64,000 nt of DNA from Mauremys mutica (lineage: Eukaryota > Chordata > Testudines > Geoemydidae), in contig NC_059076.1 in NCBI RefSeq assembly GCF_020497125.1, forward strand, positions 14,003,951-14,067,950, read 5' to 3'. Below, piece after piece: positions 34,626 to 48,139 of this stretch; positions within the stretch are counted from its first letter, which is position 1; each line of letters begins with the position of its first letter. Both the position numbers and the translations under genes were made by a program. The notes below the pieces were generated by a model that had not been told where the DNA came from, did no database searches, and saw nothing but the letters and a program-made list of their open reading frames with translations.

Positions 34626-36035
34626 GTTTCCTTGTCTGGGTTTTGTAAATAATGTGGGGATATACAGTTGGCACTTAACAACTTTTAACTTGGTTTTGAA
34701 ACACCATAAATAGCGAGACCCACTGTATAACTTCAGCCTTCGTCCTGTTTCCTATGCGTGACGGTGTTCTATGCATTTGCCAGACAAAGTGTTAGGCTGG
34801 GATTGAGGCTAGCTAGCCAAATTCCAGGCCTTTGATCAGCTCCTGATTTACATACTGACCTCTCAGATGAGTGACATGTTGTTGGCAAAGTCCTTTTACG
34901 TGTATGTGGGGGGAACAGGCCTGTCCTACTCTTCGGGCTGAATAGAAGAATCAGTGAGCAGGGTGTTTTATCTCTGGGAATGTACAAAGTGAGAGTATAT
35001 TATTCATCTAATGCACAAACATCTAGGAAATCTAGACGTGTGAGAGAATCCCTAAAGGAATTCATGATCATATTTCCACGCCTCAGTGAGCATTAGATTG
35101 GCATTATGCTTTGCAGACCCGGCCTCGACGCTAATTTCTTCTGACCTTCTCAGATGACTATTGTGGTCCCAGTTGCATTTGTTAAATGCACTTTATGAAA
35201 ATAAGAGATCATGCATATATTAAAGGAAAGCAGCGAATGAAACAATTATGCAAATGGAGCAGGCTTTGTCGTCCTCAGAACGTTTGATTTACTGGAGGCC
35301 GCTGAGCAAAAGCGAGACGTAGAGCCTGCATCGATAACCATGATTAACTGAAAGCCTAAATGAAGTGCGTGGTAGCTCAGATCTGCCTGATACTATGATG
35401 GCAGATGTGGTTTATGTGAAATAACATTTGGCGATGTGCTGACAGGCTGGGGGACAGCAGGCTGCTGTGAGCAGGGCTATCTGTGGGTTCCCATTGTTAC
35501 TCCTGACCTGGAAAACAAACAGCTGCTTGACAAATGAACCAGCTATCTTCAATATTCCTCTTTAGCCGAAGATTTAGATGGGACTGCAGCTTTTTTCTTT
35601 ATTTCATATTTTTTCCACCTGACTCAGCCACTGAGGCCTCTGCTTTCCAAAGCCTCCCCTATCTCTAAGCACCCAGTTCACCACCTTGTGAAGTTGCTGG
35701 GAATTAGATAAAGCCCTATCAGGAAGCTTTTGCACCCATGCACTTGCATTGATAAACCGACATGAGAGGGTGGTTTCTTCACTTGCTGGAAGGGACCTCT
35801 CTTGACATATTAACAGATGACCAGAATTTGTTTTTTCTGGGCAGGAAGGAGAACGTAGGGGCCTCGGTTCATAATGCTTTGGCAGCTGTGGATACAAGCT
35901 GTTGATGGATATTCTGGCTAGTCATTTCTCTGCACCAGATCTTTGTCACCGTTTGAGTGCTGTGTGGCCAGTCTGGTCTCGCTAACACATGCCCGGGTAA
36001 CCAGGTCTCAAAACCAACCTGAGAAATTAACAGTG
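34626..36035. other. Repeat-poor region, candidate conserved non-coding sequence at 35040-35620
   Basis: No repeat signatures or frames. The core has an octamer-like atgcaaat (about 35250) and balanced composition. This is only an impression of conservation and has not been tested by alignment. Confidence 0.3.
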
Positions 36036-36590
36036 GGGGTGTCAAAGGTTGTGTCTTAAGGCGCTCTCTCTCCCCCCCGCCCTCCCCATTTGGGGTGAAG
36101 GCAGGATCCTTGCTTGCTTCATCGTCACCTTGTTACTGGGTGAGGGCACTCCAATGGTTGAGTCCTGGGGGGTAGCCCTCAGGCTGTGCCCCATAGCAAG
36201 TCCGTGCCCTCCTAGGGTGGGGAGTAGGAAACGGTCCAAGTAAAAAGTTCCAATGCCCCCAAGGGGCTCGGGCCCCTCCTTTGCCCAAAGCAGAGAGGAG
36301 GCCGTTTTTCAGGCTCTTCAGAGAGTCTTGGCTCCCACCGTCCTGCCGAGACTTAATCCCGGGAGTTTTAACGAAAGAAACAAACTGACCCCTTGTCAGG
36401 CTGGGGCAACTCTCAGGCCAGTCTCCAGGGCACAGGCAGTTCTGGCTCTGCTTGTTTGGGTCCTGCCCCCGTTGGGCTGGGTTCTTCCCGTGTAAGGGTC
36501 TGCCCCAGGCCTGACAAGCCGCAGCGGGTCAGGGCTGATTGTTCTTTAACCCCTTCTTGACTGGTGGGGGGGTTACCTGCCCCATCACAG
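36036..36590 (-). mobile_element. Possible solo LTR or LTR fragment
   Basis: On the minus strand it begins tgtgatggggcaggtaac, a start seen in several turtle LTR families, and continues GC-rich to about 36036. No clear TATA or AATAAA was found, so the call is weak. Confidence 0.3.
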
Positions 36591-37533
36591 GGGGCAAGGT
36601 GAGGGCTGGGGCATTAAACCAGTCGCTCAGATAATGGCCCGTCTTTGTTTAACGTACCGTTCAGAAAACATGCCAAGCAGTAGCTCTCACCCCATAAGCT
36701 TAGAGGTGACCGAGAGAGAATATCCACCCTTGTATACTCGAGTGGGCTTCCCAGTTCCTATTTAGGGGAATGGGAGTTTTGCCAGTCAATTCAGTGGGAC
36801 CATGATTGGGCTCCGAGGTCTGGATTCTGCAATCACTTAGATGCATGAGTTGTCCTATTGAATTCAACGGGACTACTCATGAGTATAAGTTAAGCACTTG
36901 TATTGCAGATTCAGGCCGGAGTCTGCAACCTTAGCATTGCCTTGATTTTTTTTTTCCTTGAAAGGATTTTTTGTTTTATAAGCTAAAGTTCTTTCTGAAA
37001 AAACCTGGCCACACTTTGTGATCGCTTCGGACTGTGATGTCTTCATACTGAACCGACACCGCTGGCGCGTGAGTTACTAAAGGCAGCCTAATTAAAGCTG
37101 GAGTCCTCAGACATGCAGGATGACTAAAGCTTAGCAAAACGCTTATGGATAAACGAGTTAAACCTATTACCTCTGATTCCACAGACAGGTGTGTGTTGCT
37201 TAGACACTGCAGGGGCAGGAGACGTCAGATGATTTGCTGTGACTTGTGGTGACCAAGTCATTAGAATGTACAGCAGGTCAGTGAGCTCCCTTGTTGTGTT
37301 CTTCACTGATTGCTCCCAGTGCTATGCAGTGCGGTGTACTCATTTGACCACTTCCTGGGGCATAATATTGTAGGACAATATTTTTTTCATATGGAAAGAA
37401 GGGTGTGACCAAGGGACCTTTTGGTGCCAACTGGCAGAGGGCATGGGGTGCATAAGGGTTGCAAGGATCCCCAGGTCTGGTATCTGCATCCTAGTTTGCC
37501 AGAGTGTGTCACATAAGGTCTCTACGGAAACGA

Positions 37534-38247
37534 AGGGCATGGCTACACTCGCAGATGTAGAGTGCCAGGCGTTAAACCAGCCTTTGGAGACAGCGGCAGG
37601 GAAAGCGCAGCTGTGTGTTCACACTGTGCTCCTTGTGATCGTGGAGCATGTCCACATTAGCAGCTCTTGCAACGCCGCAGAAAGCAGTGCGTTGTGGTAG
37701 CTCTCCCAGTGTGCAAGTGGCTGCAGTGTGCTTTGGGAAGGGTTTGCAAAGCATGCGGGGGCAGAGTGTGTCAGCATGCTGTCTTGTGAGTTCAGACAGC
37801 GGCAGGGGGGAGGGGGAAACCTGACATCAGCCCCCACCTCTCTCTCTCTCTCTCTCTCACACGCCTGCTTCTGCAGTAGGAGCATTCCACAGTAATGGTT
37901 TGCTGTAGGTCCCAGAGTAGATAAGCATGTCAGAAACAGAGCTTTGACAGGGGATATTTGCATGCCTGCAGCTGAGCTCAAAACAATGAGAAGAGTGGCC
38001 ACTTGATTTCAGAGGCTGATGGGACGTTTCCAGACGCCAATCACAGTGCAGTAATGCAACATGTTGTCCACACTGACACTCCAGCCGAGGCACAGCAAGC
38101 TTTATGCTTCTTGTGGAGGTGGATTACCAGGGGTGCTCCAGCCGCAGGGTCCGGGCGCTCTAGGCGCCTTGCCAGTGTGGACACCTCCGGAGTTAGAGAG
38201 CATTAAATCAGTCCCGGGCGCCCTAACTTGCAAGCGTAGCCAAGGCT
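37534..38247. mobile_element. Non-autonomous DNA transposon related by termini to 30973-31853
   Basis: Left end agggcatggctacactcgca and right end (other strand) agccttggctacgcttgcaa form inverted repeats. The left end resembles gggtatagctacact of the 30973 element. The interior is GC-rich with a (CT)n run at 37842-37858 and no protein-coding frame that I recognise. Confidence 0.6.
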
Positions 38248-38293
38248 TAAACCTTTGTCTCAGTGGTCATTGTAATCCTAGTGAAATATATGT

Positions 38294-38522
38294 GCGGGTT
38301 TTCAGACTTTTTTGTACTGGTGACCCCTTTCACACAGCAAGCTGAGTGTGATTCCCCCGCCCCCCTTATACATTAAAAACACTTTTTCATATATTTAACA
38401 CCATGATAAATGCTGGAGGCAAAGCGAGGTTTGGGGTGGAGGTTGACAGCTCGCGACCCCCCCCCCATGTAATGACCTTATGGCCCTTTGAGGGGTCCCA
38501 ACCCCCAGTTTGAGAACCCCTG
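38294..38522 (-). mobile_element. hAT-like element, orientation opposite to the copy at 51421
   Basis: Contains tttgtactggtgaccccttt, tttaacaccatgataaatgc, gacagctcgcgacccc and agtttgagaacccctg, the same family as 51421-51640 in reverse. Ends resemble hAT termini (caggggttctcaaact on the minus strand). I could not identify the target duplication. Confidence 0.7.
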
Positions 38523-38719
38523 ATGTAGATATACTGAAAATTATATGCTTAAAGTCTGTGAGTTGGGATGAGTCATTAGAACATCAGAAACTGGTTTCTT
38601 ACCGGCAAAAGATGTCTGTTGGTCTACATGTGAATTGTGTTGTATGTGCTGCAGGGAATATCATTTACAGGCTGAAAAAAATGCTAATCAAGTGATTGCA
38701 AAGTCCCCCATGGAGATTC

Positions 38720-39200
38720 CAGACAGAAAAACACAAGTAGTGGGGGATAGACCAATTAACCTTAAGCTGCACCTGGAGGAAACCTAGGGAGTGCGAGGGC
38801 CTGATTGCAGATGAAGTCCGGCTCGGGGGAGGAGCTGGGCAGGATCTATAAAGAGAGGACATTGGCAGGCTGGAAGAGGAGACCTGTAGTTGCACTCCCT
38901 GGTACAAGGGGGGAGAGCAGGAAGCCATCCAGGGACGGAGCAGTCCGGGCTGGAAGATTAATGCCCAGAACTGGAAGATTAATGCCCAGAACTGCTGGGC
39001 TGAGGGGCCCCGGATTGGAACCTGCTGCAGAGGGTGGGCCCGGGTCCCTCTACCAGCCACTGGGGGAGTGGCACAGACCAGGTAGCAGGGAGCTGACCAC
39101 CTGGGATGGGGTTTGCCTCAAAGGACTTGCAGTATCCCAGAAAGGGGGGGCGGGGAGGAACTTGAATGTGCCTTGGCCGGAGGGCTAAGCTATGAGGAGG
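38720..39200 (+). repeat. GC-rich repeat-like segment with 21-bp tandem pair
   Basis: It contains atctataaagagaggac (about 38843-38859), which resembles a TATA box, and two exact 21-bp copies of a unit beginning ctggaagattaatgccc at 38950-38970 and 38971-38991. Possibly LTR-derived. Confidence 0.35.
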
Positions 39201-40255
39201 AAAGTTCTGCAGCTTTAGAAGCAGAAGTTGCTGGGAGTGAGTGAGGGGATTGATGGGCTGCGTAACCACAGGGAGAGGTCTCTAAGTGGCCGAGCTAATT
39301 CCCCAGATGAACGGCAAGGAGGTGCCACTGAGCAGTGAGTACAGCCGTCCCCAGAATAAAATTAACAGGCCTCACGGGGAGCTGCTGAATGCCTGCTGCT
39401 CACTCTAGTCAATGGAGAGGTGGGTGCGCAGGTTTTAAGGATCAGGGCTAGCTTTAAGGATCGCTACCTACTGAAATGCTGACATGTTTGCTCCTGCTGA
39501 AACAGTCTATTTTCCCGCTTCCCCACCACTCCAGGTATGAAAGAGGTGTTGTGTCTGTGCAAAGTCAGAACAGCTGCTGGGGGAGCAGTGATAAGATGCC
39601 AAGTTTTTAGTATAAAACAGCTGGAGGGCATAACTGGCATTACAAATGACCCGTATTAAATAATTCATGCTACTGCTTCAGGAAGGAGAGGAAAAATGCT
39701 GGAGAGCAGCACACCTGAGCAGCTGCATTGTCTAATCGGCTGCTGGAGTGATGACAGGAACCTACGTGTCTTCATCAGACATGCTGCCAGGTTCCATACT
39801 GAGATGTGCCAATGTCAGTCAAACTCCGACAGCAGCAGATGCCACCCAGGTTTGACGCATTGTAAGCGCAGAGATGAGTATGTGATGGGATGCCTACTCC
39901 TCGCATGCTTTGATTGTGTCTTTCTTATCTCAGACATTGCATCCCCTAGAGAAATGAAATCCTGTTTACTTGTAATTACCTTTAATTATCCAAGGAGCTC
40001 CATGCTTCTTGAAATATTATGTATGGCTTCTAAAAGCAAATCTCTCTGGATACCCCAAATAACCGTAACATCAGAGGCAAGATGGAAATGTAGAAGAAAT
40101 GTATGAAAGTGACCCAAATAATCAGGAGAAGGTGCCATTTTCCTGAATGTTTCACACTCATTCTTTTCCTCTTATTTTGGATGTCTATGAAGTCCAGACT
40201 CTCCTCTGATTCCCAAGCTCCGGATGAATGGCTGAGTAGAGACTCAATTGGTTTA

Positions 40256-40347
40256 TGCATCTACTGTGTCTGAGCTCCTGGGGGGCCTGGGTCGGAATTG
40301 TGCTGGGTACTGTTCAGACGTAAGCCCAGACCCCAGCGATTGGCTCC
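40256..40347 (+). repeat. Repeat copy paired with 41516-41607
   Basis: Shares tgctgggtac, gttcagac and taagcccagaccccag with the second copy, about 1.26 kb away in the same orientation. Related fragments occur near 23777 and 46120. Class unknown. Confidence 0.6.
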
Positions 40348-40984
40348 ATACAATCAGTAAGAAGGGGTAGGAGAAATAAGACCTTATCCCTACAGCCCTG
40401 CTCCCATGTTTACACTTAGTATTTATACCTCTGAGGAATTTAAATATATATATTTTAAAAACTAGGAGGTGTGAGAAGAGAAATTGCCTCTTTTTCCCAT
40501 GGGAAAGGTCTCTGTGCATGGATGTGACACTGACAGCAGAATGCATGTTGGAGTGTCACACTGGCAATGGAGAGATGATCTGTGGTTTGTTTTGCAGGAT
40601 TCTGCAGACTAAGTTAACGGGACCCTGTCCACTTAATGACCCTTCTGTCTGAATCTTCAGCTACAGTTGGTGCAAAATACAGCAAATGCAGCTGGTTTGG
40701 AAAGAGATTAGCCAGGATGACGACGTTCTTAGTTTATTTTGCACATCCGAGAGCCTTTTGTGGTGGTAACCTAGTTATTTTTATCACAGTAGCACCTGCA
40801 AAAGGCTGGGTAGGGGAAGGTCCCAGATTACACTGACACACAAACTCCAGCCCTGTGAGATGTTGCTCACAGGAATTGTGCAGATGTTCACCATACGTAG
40901 GCGTGTGCCACTTGTCTGCCCTTGGCAGGGCTTTCGTTATGCACATGGGTCCCACTAGGTTCCTTTGGGTTGGCTCCTTCTTGA

Positions 40985-41097
40985 TTGGGGGTTTGTTACA
41001 GGAGTGGGTGGGTGAGATTCTGTGGCCTGCGTTGTGCAGGAGGTCAGACTAGATCATAATGATCCCTTCTGACCTTAAAGTCTATGAGTCTATGATT
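40985..41097 (+). mobile_element. CR1 3' tail fragment
   Basis: Near-duplicate of the fragment at 25730 (gtgagattctgtggcctgc, ggtcagactagat), ending in the octameric tctatgag repeat typical of CR1 3' ends. Confidence 0.8.
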
Positions 41098-41515
41098 GGT
41101 ATGGGGGTGGGGAATGATGAATAGGGGTATTTCCAAAATGCCACCCACTTGTGGCACCCAATGAGATATCACTTGTGGTAAATTGTGCAGATCTGTGACT
41201 CTTACCCCTCCCCCCTCAAACCTTTTTTTTTTTTTTAACCTGAGGGATGAGTCAACACTGTGTACATTTAAATTGTCATCACAGACGTTTGAGAGAACCC
41301 CTCCCTGAGCTGAACGTGGCAGTTCACACTCCTTCAGAGGTCGTGTTCCAGGCATTCTGCACTCTCATCTCTGCTTTGATTATGCTCAGGTTGCGTTTCC
41401 GAGGCTTTTGCTGCAACTAGAACAGCTAGAGACTTCTTAAAAATGAAAACTGAGATTCAGAAGAGGGTCCTACCTTCTGAGAGGTGCCGTTACAGCATTT
41501 AGGCCCATACTACCC

Positions 41516-41607
41516 ATGTCTGAGCCCTGAGCACCTCGGAGGCCCTGGTTGGGATTATGCTGGGTACAGTTCAGACATAAGCCCAGACCCCAGTGATTGG
41601 TTCCATC
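41516..41607 (+). repeat. Repeat copy paired with 40256-40347
   Basis: Same orientation and core as the 40256 copy, with scattered substitutions and small indels. Confidence 0.6.
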
Positions 41608-42063
41608 CCAGGCAGACTCTTGTGCCCACGCAGAGCCAGTGGTGCTCCAAAAGAGTCTACTCTCACAGCTCTGGTTACAGGTTGATTGATACTTGTCACT
41701 GTTTCTCTTGTGTAGTCAGTTTCCTTTGTTTCATGTGGGCATTTCACACAGCAATGGGCAGAGATTTTCTTTTCGGGTATTTTCGTAAAGAGCCATGGGC
41801 ACTTAGCTGAAATGCCTCTGTTTTGTCAAAGTTTGAAAAATGTCACCCAGCTCTATGATAAATGTATTTTAGCCGACTAGATTTCCAGTTGTCCCCTCAA
41901 CTCTAGACATGGTGGAATTCCTTTTTTTTTTTTTTTTAAATGTAGGGCATTCAGCATGTCGTACCGAAGATGCACAATGCAGTGTGCATGGGGAGAGAGT
42001 CTTTAAAGAGTTTGTAGGATGTTAAAGGACTTGATGAACAGGCACTAAGATTGGGTTGAGTTT

Positions 42064-42276
42064 TGGCCTTGTCTACCTGGAAACCCATTTCAGGTGTGAA
42101 TTTAAACAGATACAGTTATACCAGTCCAATATATTTGTGCTATCCTCTTATTCTGAAATAAGTGTTCTCAGGACTTCCCAAGTCACATAAACAAAACCCC
42201 GAAAAGCAATTCTTACAGTGGAGTAAGTGTCAAACCTGTATAACTCGTAACATTTCTCCATGTAGACAAGGTCTCA
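42064..42276. mobile_element. Short DNA-transposon-like element (MITE)
   Basis: Left end ggccttgtctacctgga and right end (other strand) gagaccttgtctacatgga are inverted repeats around an AT-rich 180-bp centre. No target duplication was identified. Confidence 0.5.
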
Positions 42277-43557
42277 AATGACCCATTGTAAAGCACAGTT
42301 AGTAGCCTGCCCGTCTTCCTAAAGCATCTAAAGGGAGGCAGAGCTCTTGCTGCAGCTGCTTCCTCCAGATGCTGTGTAATGAGGACCAGGTGTTCACTTG
42401 GATGGCAGTTTCTCATACAGATTAGGTCTGTGGCTGCCTTACTGGGCAGACAGTACCCAATACCATTCCTCACAGTAGGTTGGAAAACAGCTGCTTATGG
42501 TTCCTGTGCCTTATGAGTGAAGTAATTGAGTGGCCAGACTAAACTGTCCCTGATCGGGGTTAGGACAAGAGGGGGAGTAGACCTTCTACCATTCTGAAAG
42601 CAGCCCATGCTAATGCAATGGCTCCAGGCTTTATTAGTTCATATATCACCTTCTTAAATTGTTGGGAAGTGAATGGCTGGAATGTCTCACACCACAGTTT
42701 GTACTTAGCTATGGTGGCTCCTTCTTCTTCTTCAAAGTCTTACACCGAGGTGAAGAGCTAGGAACAATATGGTCCCCAGAAATTCCACAGCCAACTCGGC
42801 TGCAATACTACAGCCTTTCTTTTAGGACTGGTAGAAACCCCCACATTTTAGTTTCTGCCCAAAATTCTGAAGGAAATGACAAATGTGAGCTATGTTCAAA
42901 ATTCTTCATGGACATCTTTGGGAGAAAATTCAAGGCAACGTGTTTTGTTTTCAAATGGAAAAATTCCACAGTGGTTTTTGAAAACCCAAGTATTTCAGTT
43001 TTTGCCTACCCCATGGGACAACTGAGTGGAGAGTAAATGGGAAGGGGGAAACGTCTTCCCCATCCAGAAAACCAAAAGTTATAAACCACAACAAATTTCC
43101 AGTTCAAAACAAAGCAATGGTTTCACTTTGAACATTTCCCAGTAACATTCACTGCATCAAAAAAATTTCATGAAAGTTTGACTCTGTCAAAAGAACGCTT
43201 TGACCATAAATGTGACCAGCTCTATTTCCTACAGAAAAAATCCATTTAGGATGTTGGCTTACACACACAAAATGTTCCCTCTTGTACAGCTGCCAGTCAA
43301 AAGACAAGGCTGACAAATGCAAGAGAGAGAATCACAGTTCAGGAGCCTGGATCATGGGTGTGGGGTTTACTGACAAGGGGAAGCGATTACTTGAACAGAG
43401 GCATTTTTGAAGGAAAGAGAAGTTTGTAGATGGCAAGGAATTTATTTACGGTCTAGAGGCAGTATAATAGAAAGCACTGGAAGGCCAAGGGAGCAGTGAG
43501 GAGAATCAAGATAGGAGAGAATATAGGGAAAGGGGCAGGGTTCTAAATGGGAGCAAG

Positions 43558-43930
43558 ATTATGGATTTCAGAAGAGTGAGGGGGGATTTGATAGCAGCCT
43601 TCAACTACCTGAAGGGGGGTTCCAAAGAGGATGGCGCTCGGCTGTCCTCAGTGGTGGCAGATGCCAGAACAAGGAGCAATGGTCTCAAGTTGCAGTGCGG
43701 GAGGTCTAGGTTGGATATTAGAAAAAACTACTTCACTGGGAGGGTGGTGAAACACTGGAATGGGTTACCTAGGGAGGTGGTGGAATCTCTTTAGAGGTTT
43801 TTAAGGCCTGGCTTGACAAAGCCCTGGCTGGGATGATTTAGTTGGGTTGGTCCTGCTTTGAGCAGGGGGTTGGACTAGATGACTTCCTGAGGTCTCTTCC
43901 AACCCTAACCTTTTATGATTCTACGATTCC
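43558..43930 (+). mobile_element. CR1 LINE 3' end with ORF2 C-terminal remnant
   Basis: Bases 43561-43794 keep a 77-codon frame including NYFTGRVVKHWNGLPREVVES, the usual C-terminal block of CR1 ORF2. It is followed by the CR1 3' UTR (gggttggactagatgac, ctcttccaaccc) and a short ATTCTACGATT-type 3' repeat. It is 5'-truncated. Confidence 0.9.
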
Positions 43931-45764
43931 ACTGGTGTCTGCTTTGCAGCTACTGGATACCCACAATCTTCCTACAAAATGACAGTCACCTTTTCTATTT
44001 AGTAAAAGTCAGCATTGAACTAGGCGGCAATGAAAACTAGTCAATTCTGAATTAGGGAAAACCGTTAGGGCTACTTTCAGCCTGCCAGATGAGGGCACAA
44101 TTAGAAGATATTATCTTTACTTGTAGACTGAACAATTTGATCTGAGACTGGAGACCCAACCAGCATAGAACCCAGAGATGTCACTACAGGGAGTAACTCT
44201 AGACACTGCTCCAACGTGACTTGATTCAGGCTGGAGTCCTTGACTCCTCCCTTTAAAAATGTCACCGGGAACTGTACGGAAACAAGCGCAAAGTTAACAC
44301 ACCTCAGTACAACATGGCACAAGCTTTGCATGACTTTAATTGGTGTCACTGGTATATCTTACAATGAATGTGGTTATGATGACATCAAATATCCAATTGG
44401 CTGCACTTAAATCTTCCCATTTTTTCCCCACCTGCCCCAAGTAAAAATGACCACTGTTACAGACTGAGTGTTGGCTCTGCCATCTGTTGCCTTTTTTAAT
44501 AAAAGCAGCCTTACCGATCCATTCATTGCCAGAAAGCTAGAGGCAAAAGGTGAATCTGTGCAAATTATCATCCTAACCTACTGTGAATCCCTCCTCCAAG
44601 GCGTCGGGGAAAGAGGAATACACTAAGGTGGGGCTGTAATCCAGGGCAAATCGGAGGAAGGCGAACTAGTGAACAGCTAACCCTGCTGGAACTAGGAGAT
44701 GTTGGAAGCTCCCTTGACACAGACTTCAGACAATCCTTGCAGTTTTCTCTGGTATCTCATCAACCGCTCTTATTACTGATGCCATGGTTGTGACATCCCA
44801 TCACATGACTTTGGCTGTCCCCACTAGGGCATATGGGGGGGCCTGGCATTAGAAATAGCCTGTATATGGTAACTGCTTTTGATAGGCCAGCAACCAGCTA
44901 CTTGGATCGAAAGCTCTACGAAGCAGGGACCTCCTCGTTATTTTGTGTCCGTAAAGCACAACGTCCATCAATTGGGTGATATGAAAACTGCTGGGAAAAG
45001 CTCTCTTGCCATTAAACAAAAAATCCTATTAGGAGATGGCATAGTAGCTCCCTTCTTCTAAACCCATCTCATCCCTTGTTTCTTTCACAACTGAAACTAG
45101 GGATGAGATGTGTCATTTGTCCAATGTTGAGCTCCTTTGAATCTGCTAATTCCCCAGCTCTTTCCAAAGAAGATTGGAGACGCTCTACTCTTTCCGAAGA
45201 AGTTGATCAACTTTTCAGAATTTTTTTGGCTTATGATATGCTAACTTCTGCAGTGGAGGTGGGAGGGACTGAGCAAAACAGGTGTTTTTTTCTGAGTGGG
45301 CCACCTCTAGCCTTTGATCTTGAATTGTTTGTTTCCCTGACACACTGAGACATTCCAGTGATGTTGGATATACCTAACGTAACTAAATGAAAGAGATTTA
45401 ACACAAGGAATGTGGGAAATATAAAGCAGATATAATCTTTGTGAGTACCAAGAGATGGTAGGGAATGTGGTCTGATGGGCAGAACCAAGGCAATAGACTT
45501 GGTTTCTTTCTTTCTGTGCCATTTGTGACCGGGGACAACCCCTGGGTGTTTCCCCAACTGTAATGTGATAACACTTACCTGTATCAAAGGTGTGTGTGAG
45601 GCTTAATTAATGTCTATAAAGCCCCACAAGATCCTTATTTTGAAAGCTGCTGTAGTTTTAAGCAATCCATAATCTATACCTTTAGGGTAGTACAGTAGGA
45701 ATCCCATGTAATGGTACAGAGCAATAATAATGGCCCCAACAAGGGTACCGTAGTATGATTTCTC
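43931..45764. other. Non-coding, unassigned (may include distal PARM1 3' UTR)
   Basis: Largely unique sequence with no recognisable frame. It could belong to the distal 3' UTR or the intergenic flank. Confidence 0.4.
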
Positions 45765-45880
45765 ATGTTGGACCAAATTCTGTTGGGGAAAGAGGCAAGC
45801 TTTTGAACTTTTTAGTTCTTCAGGCTTGGGAAAGGTCCTTAGTGCCTCAGCAAAATACAAAGTAAAACAGATTAAGCACA
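45765..45880 (+). repeat. Diverged copy of the repeat at 1494
   Basis: ttggaccaaattctgttggg, gaaagaggcaagcttttga, tagttcttcaggcttggga. Confidence 0.55.
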
Positions 45881-48139
45881 AGGAGTTAACACATGCTGGT
45901 TTCTCATAGTCCTTTGTATTTATGCAGATCGCGTTTTTTGAGGCTGTCAAAGCAGTTTAGACCCTAAACCTCACAACGCTCCTTAAAGTGATGCTAGGTA
46001 ACTTCTTACCCCGATTTGACTGAGGGAGTCTGGACTGACAGCATACATTCCAAGCGTCCACTAATTGTAGGTGCTACTACTTTGGAGTACCCAAGGTGAG
46101 CCAGCCCAGTGCTCTGAGGCAGGGGTTCTGTTTCTATACAGCACAATGGGGCCCCGATCCATGGCTGGGGCTCCTAGTGCTACTGCAGTACCAATAATTC
46201 ATAGTTCTTGACAGGTTTTCAAACATGGTCTGTGCTCTCCGTAGAGGTGACTTTTATTCCCAACAGCAAGGCCCCTGCACAGGTATCTCATCCAGTGGAA
46301 CTAACACCACTGTAGCAAAATGTCCCGCTGCACTCAAGCAGTTACCTGTGCCTTCTATCTGACAAAGGGGAGTGACAGCTACAAAGCAAGTTTCCATCCA
46401 AGCTTACGTTTTGGGAGTGCAGGTCTTGGTTCACCTGTCAAACTGGTAAAATGGAAATGCATTCCAACCACCATTGTAGCCTTGATGAGCTAATGCATGT
46501 TAACCTAATGATACTGTGCTGGCTTTTTAAAACAATGGAAAAACTACTCTGAAAAAGACAAGGCTTGGAGTTTCATAATGCCGTCGGATCATGTGCTCCA
46601 ATGGGAAATGCTATTGTGCATTTAAACAAGCCAAGTCTGTTTTGATCTCCTCATAAATGAACTCATATGGCTTTGTTTACTGGGAGCAGTGGCAGGATTA
46701 GTAAGCACAAACTCTGGATTAAAAATACCTGCTTGTTTTAGCAAATGACCTTACCAGATAAAAATAACTGTAAGAACATAATTCAAGAAAGCAATATATG
46801 GAGCAGATGACAACACTTCTATCTCCGATTCTGTAGAAACAGGTGCTGTTTTGTTTCCTTACAGCACTGGTGATCTGTCAAGTTTCTTTTATGTAATAAA
46901 CAAACACACCCAGACTTGTTCACACAATTAGAAAAGAAAAGGGAGAGGTCAGGGAGAGAGAAATGACTGAATTGGTCTGAAGATTTGCTGCAGGGAACAG
47001 CTATTAAACATGAAGTTGAGACTCTCAAAGCAAAGCATCCCAGGGGTTAATTTCAAAGAGAGGTGTGTGTGCAATTCCCATAGACTGTTTTGAAAACCTC
47101 CACCACATCTTCTAATTTTGGGCCTAATTCTGCGATCTTTACCTCATGTTAAATAGTAGTTACTCATCCTAGCAGCCTAAATGAAGGGAAGGGCAGCAGA
47201 ACTGGTTTCTCCTAGTTGCAGTTTATTTTGGGTATAACCATGTTCTTCACTAGCAGCTGTCGGATCAGAGGAAGTGGTGTTTTGAATGTGAATGTTGCGC
47301 TTCACGGAATCTTGCGTTGCCACGGTGCTGACAATGTACGGGTTTTCTCCTAACGTTTCACCCTTCCAAAAAGAAAGTTCCCAGCTCCTGCCGGCATTTC
47401 TGCCACGTGCCTTCATGGCAGCAGCAGTGGTACCTTTGTCGCCCCTTCCTGCTTATCACTAATTTTCCACTTCAACGTGTAACACATCAGTGTGTAAACC
47501 TGCCGCCCACCATGACATAGGTGGTGGATTTAACCTTTGGCTGGATTTATAATTATAACATTCTGAAAATGAGACACCCTGGTAAAGACGACCAACAATA
47601 AAAGCATCAGTTTTTGGCATGACCCTGCTGAGTTTCCCTTTTCTCTACTTCCCAGCCTCCTGGGTAATTTGTTTTGATCTTTTGGTAATAAATGGTAGAA
47701 GGCCTGTACTGCACTGCAGAGCTCTGACCAGAACCCCATCCGCTCTGAACAGACGGAAGATTAAAGAGAAATCAAAGGAACAGAAGCCATACAGATGAAA
47801 ACCTTTCAGTGATTACTTCCCATCCCCTCACTGAGATTTAATATAATTTCCTCCTTAAAAGCGTAAACTCAAATTTATTGCGCTTGTGGAGTGACTGCTT
47901 TGGTTTCGAGACCGTGACTGCAGTCCGTCAGCTTCAGTTTAGTCCCATTGCAATGATTCAGCATTTAGGCCTGTCTTAAAAGTATGATTCCATGGTGTAA
48001 CAGAGGAAGAAGCAGCAGGAAGAGAAAATGATGGCATGGAACTGGAAGTGGATGCACACCGGGCGACTTATTGTTGTTCTACTGTATAAGCACTTATAAA
48101 TAAGAACATTTATTTCTTGTCCCAATTAACTTTCCTTTG
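45881..48139 (-). other. Probable PARM1 3' UTR and flank, end not determined
   Basis: This stretch follows the PARM1 stop codon on the minus strand and is largely free of recognisable repeats. Minus-strand AATAAA hexamers lie at 48109-48114, 47874-47879 and 47222-47227, but none has a convincing GU-rich downstream element, so I do not choose a poly(A) site. PARM1 transcripts in mammals have a long 3' UTR, so this stretch could all be UTR. A diverged repeat resembling other turtle-genome repeats covers about 46120-46200. Open frames here lack start context and homology. Confidence 0.4.

Noticed and set aside
39696..40106. 136-codon plus-strand frame in apparently unique sequence
   Set aside because: No recognisable domain, erratic composition, no splice context and no codon pattern. 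Long chance frames of this size are expected in 64 kb.
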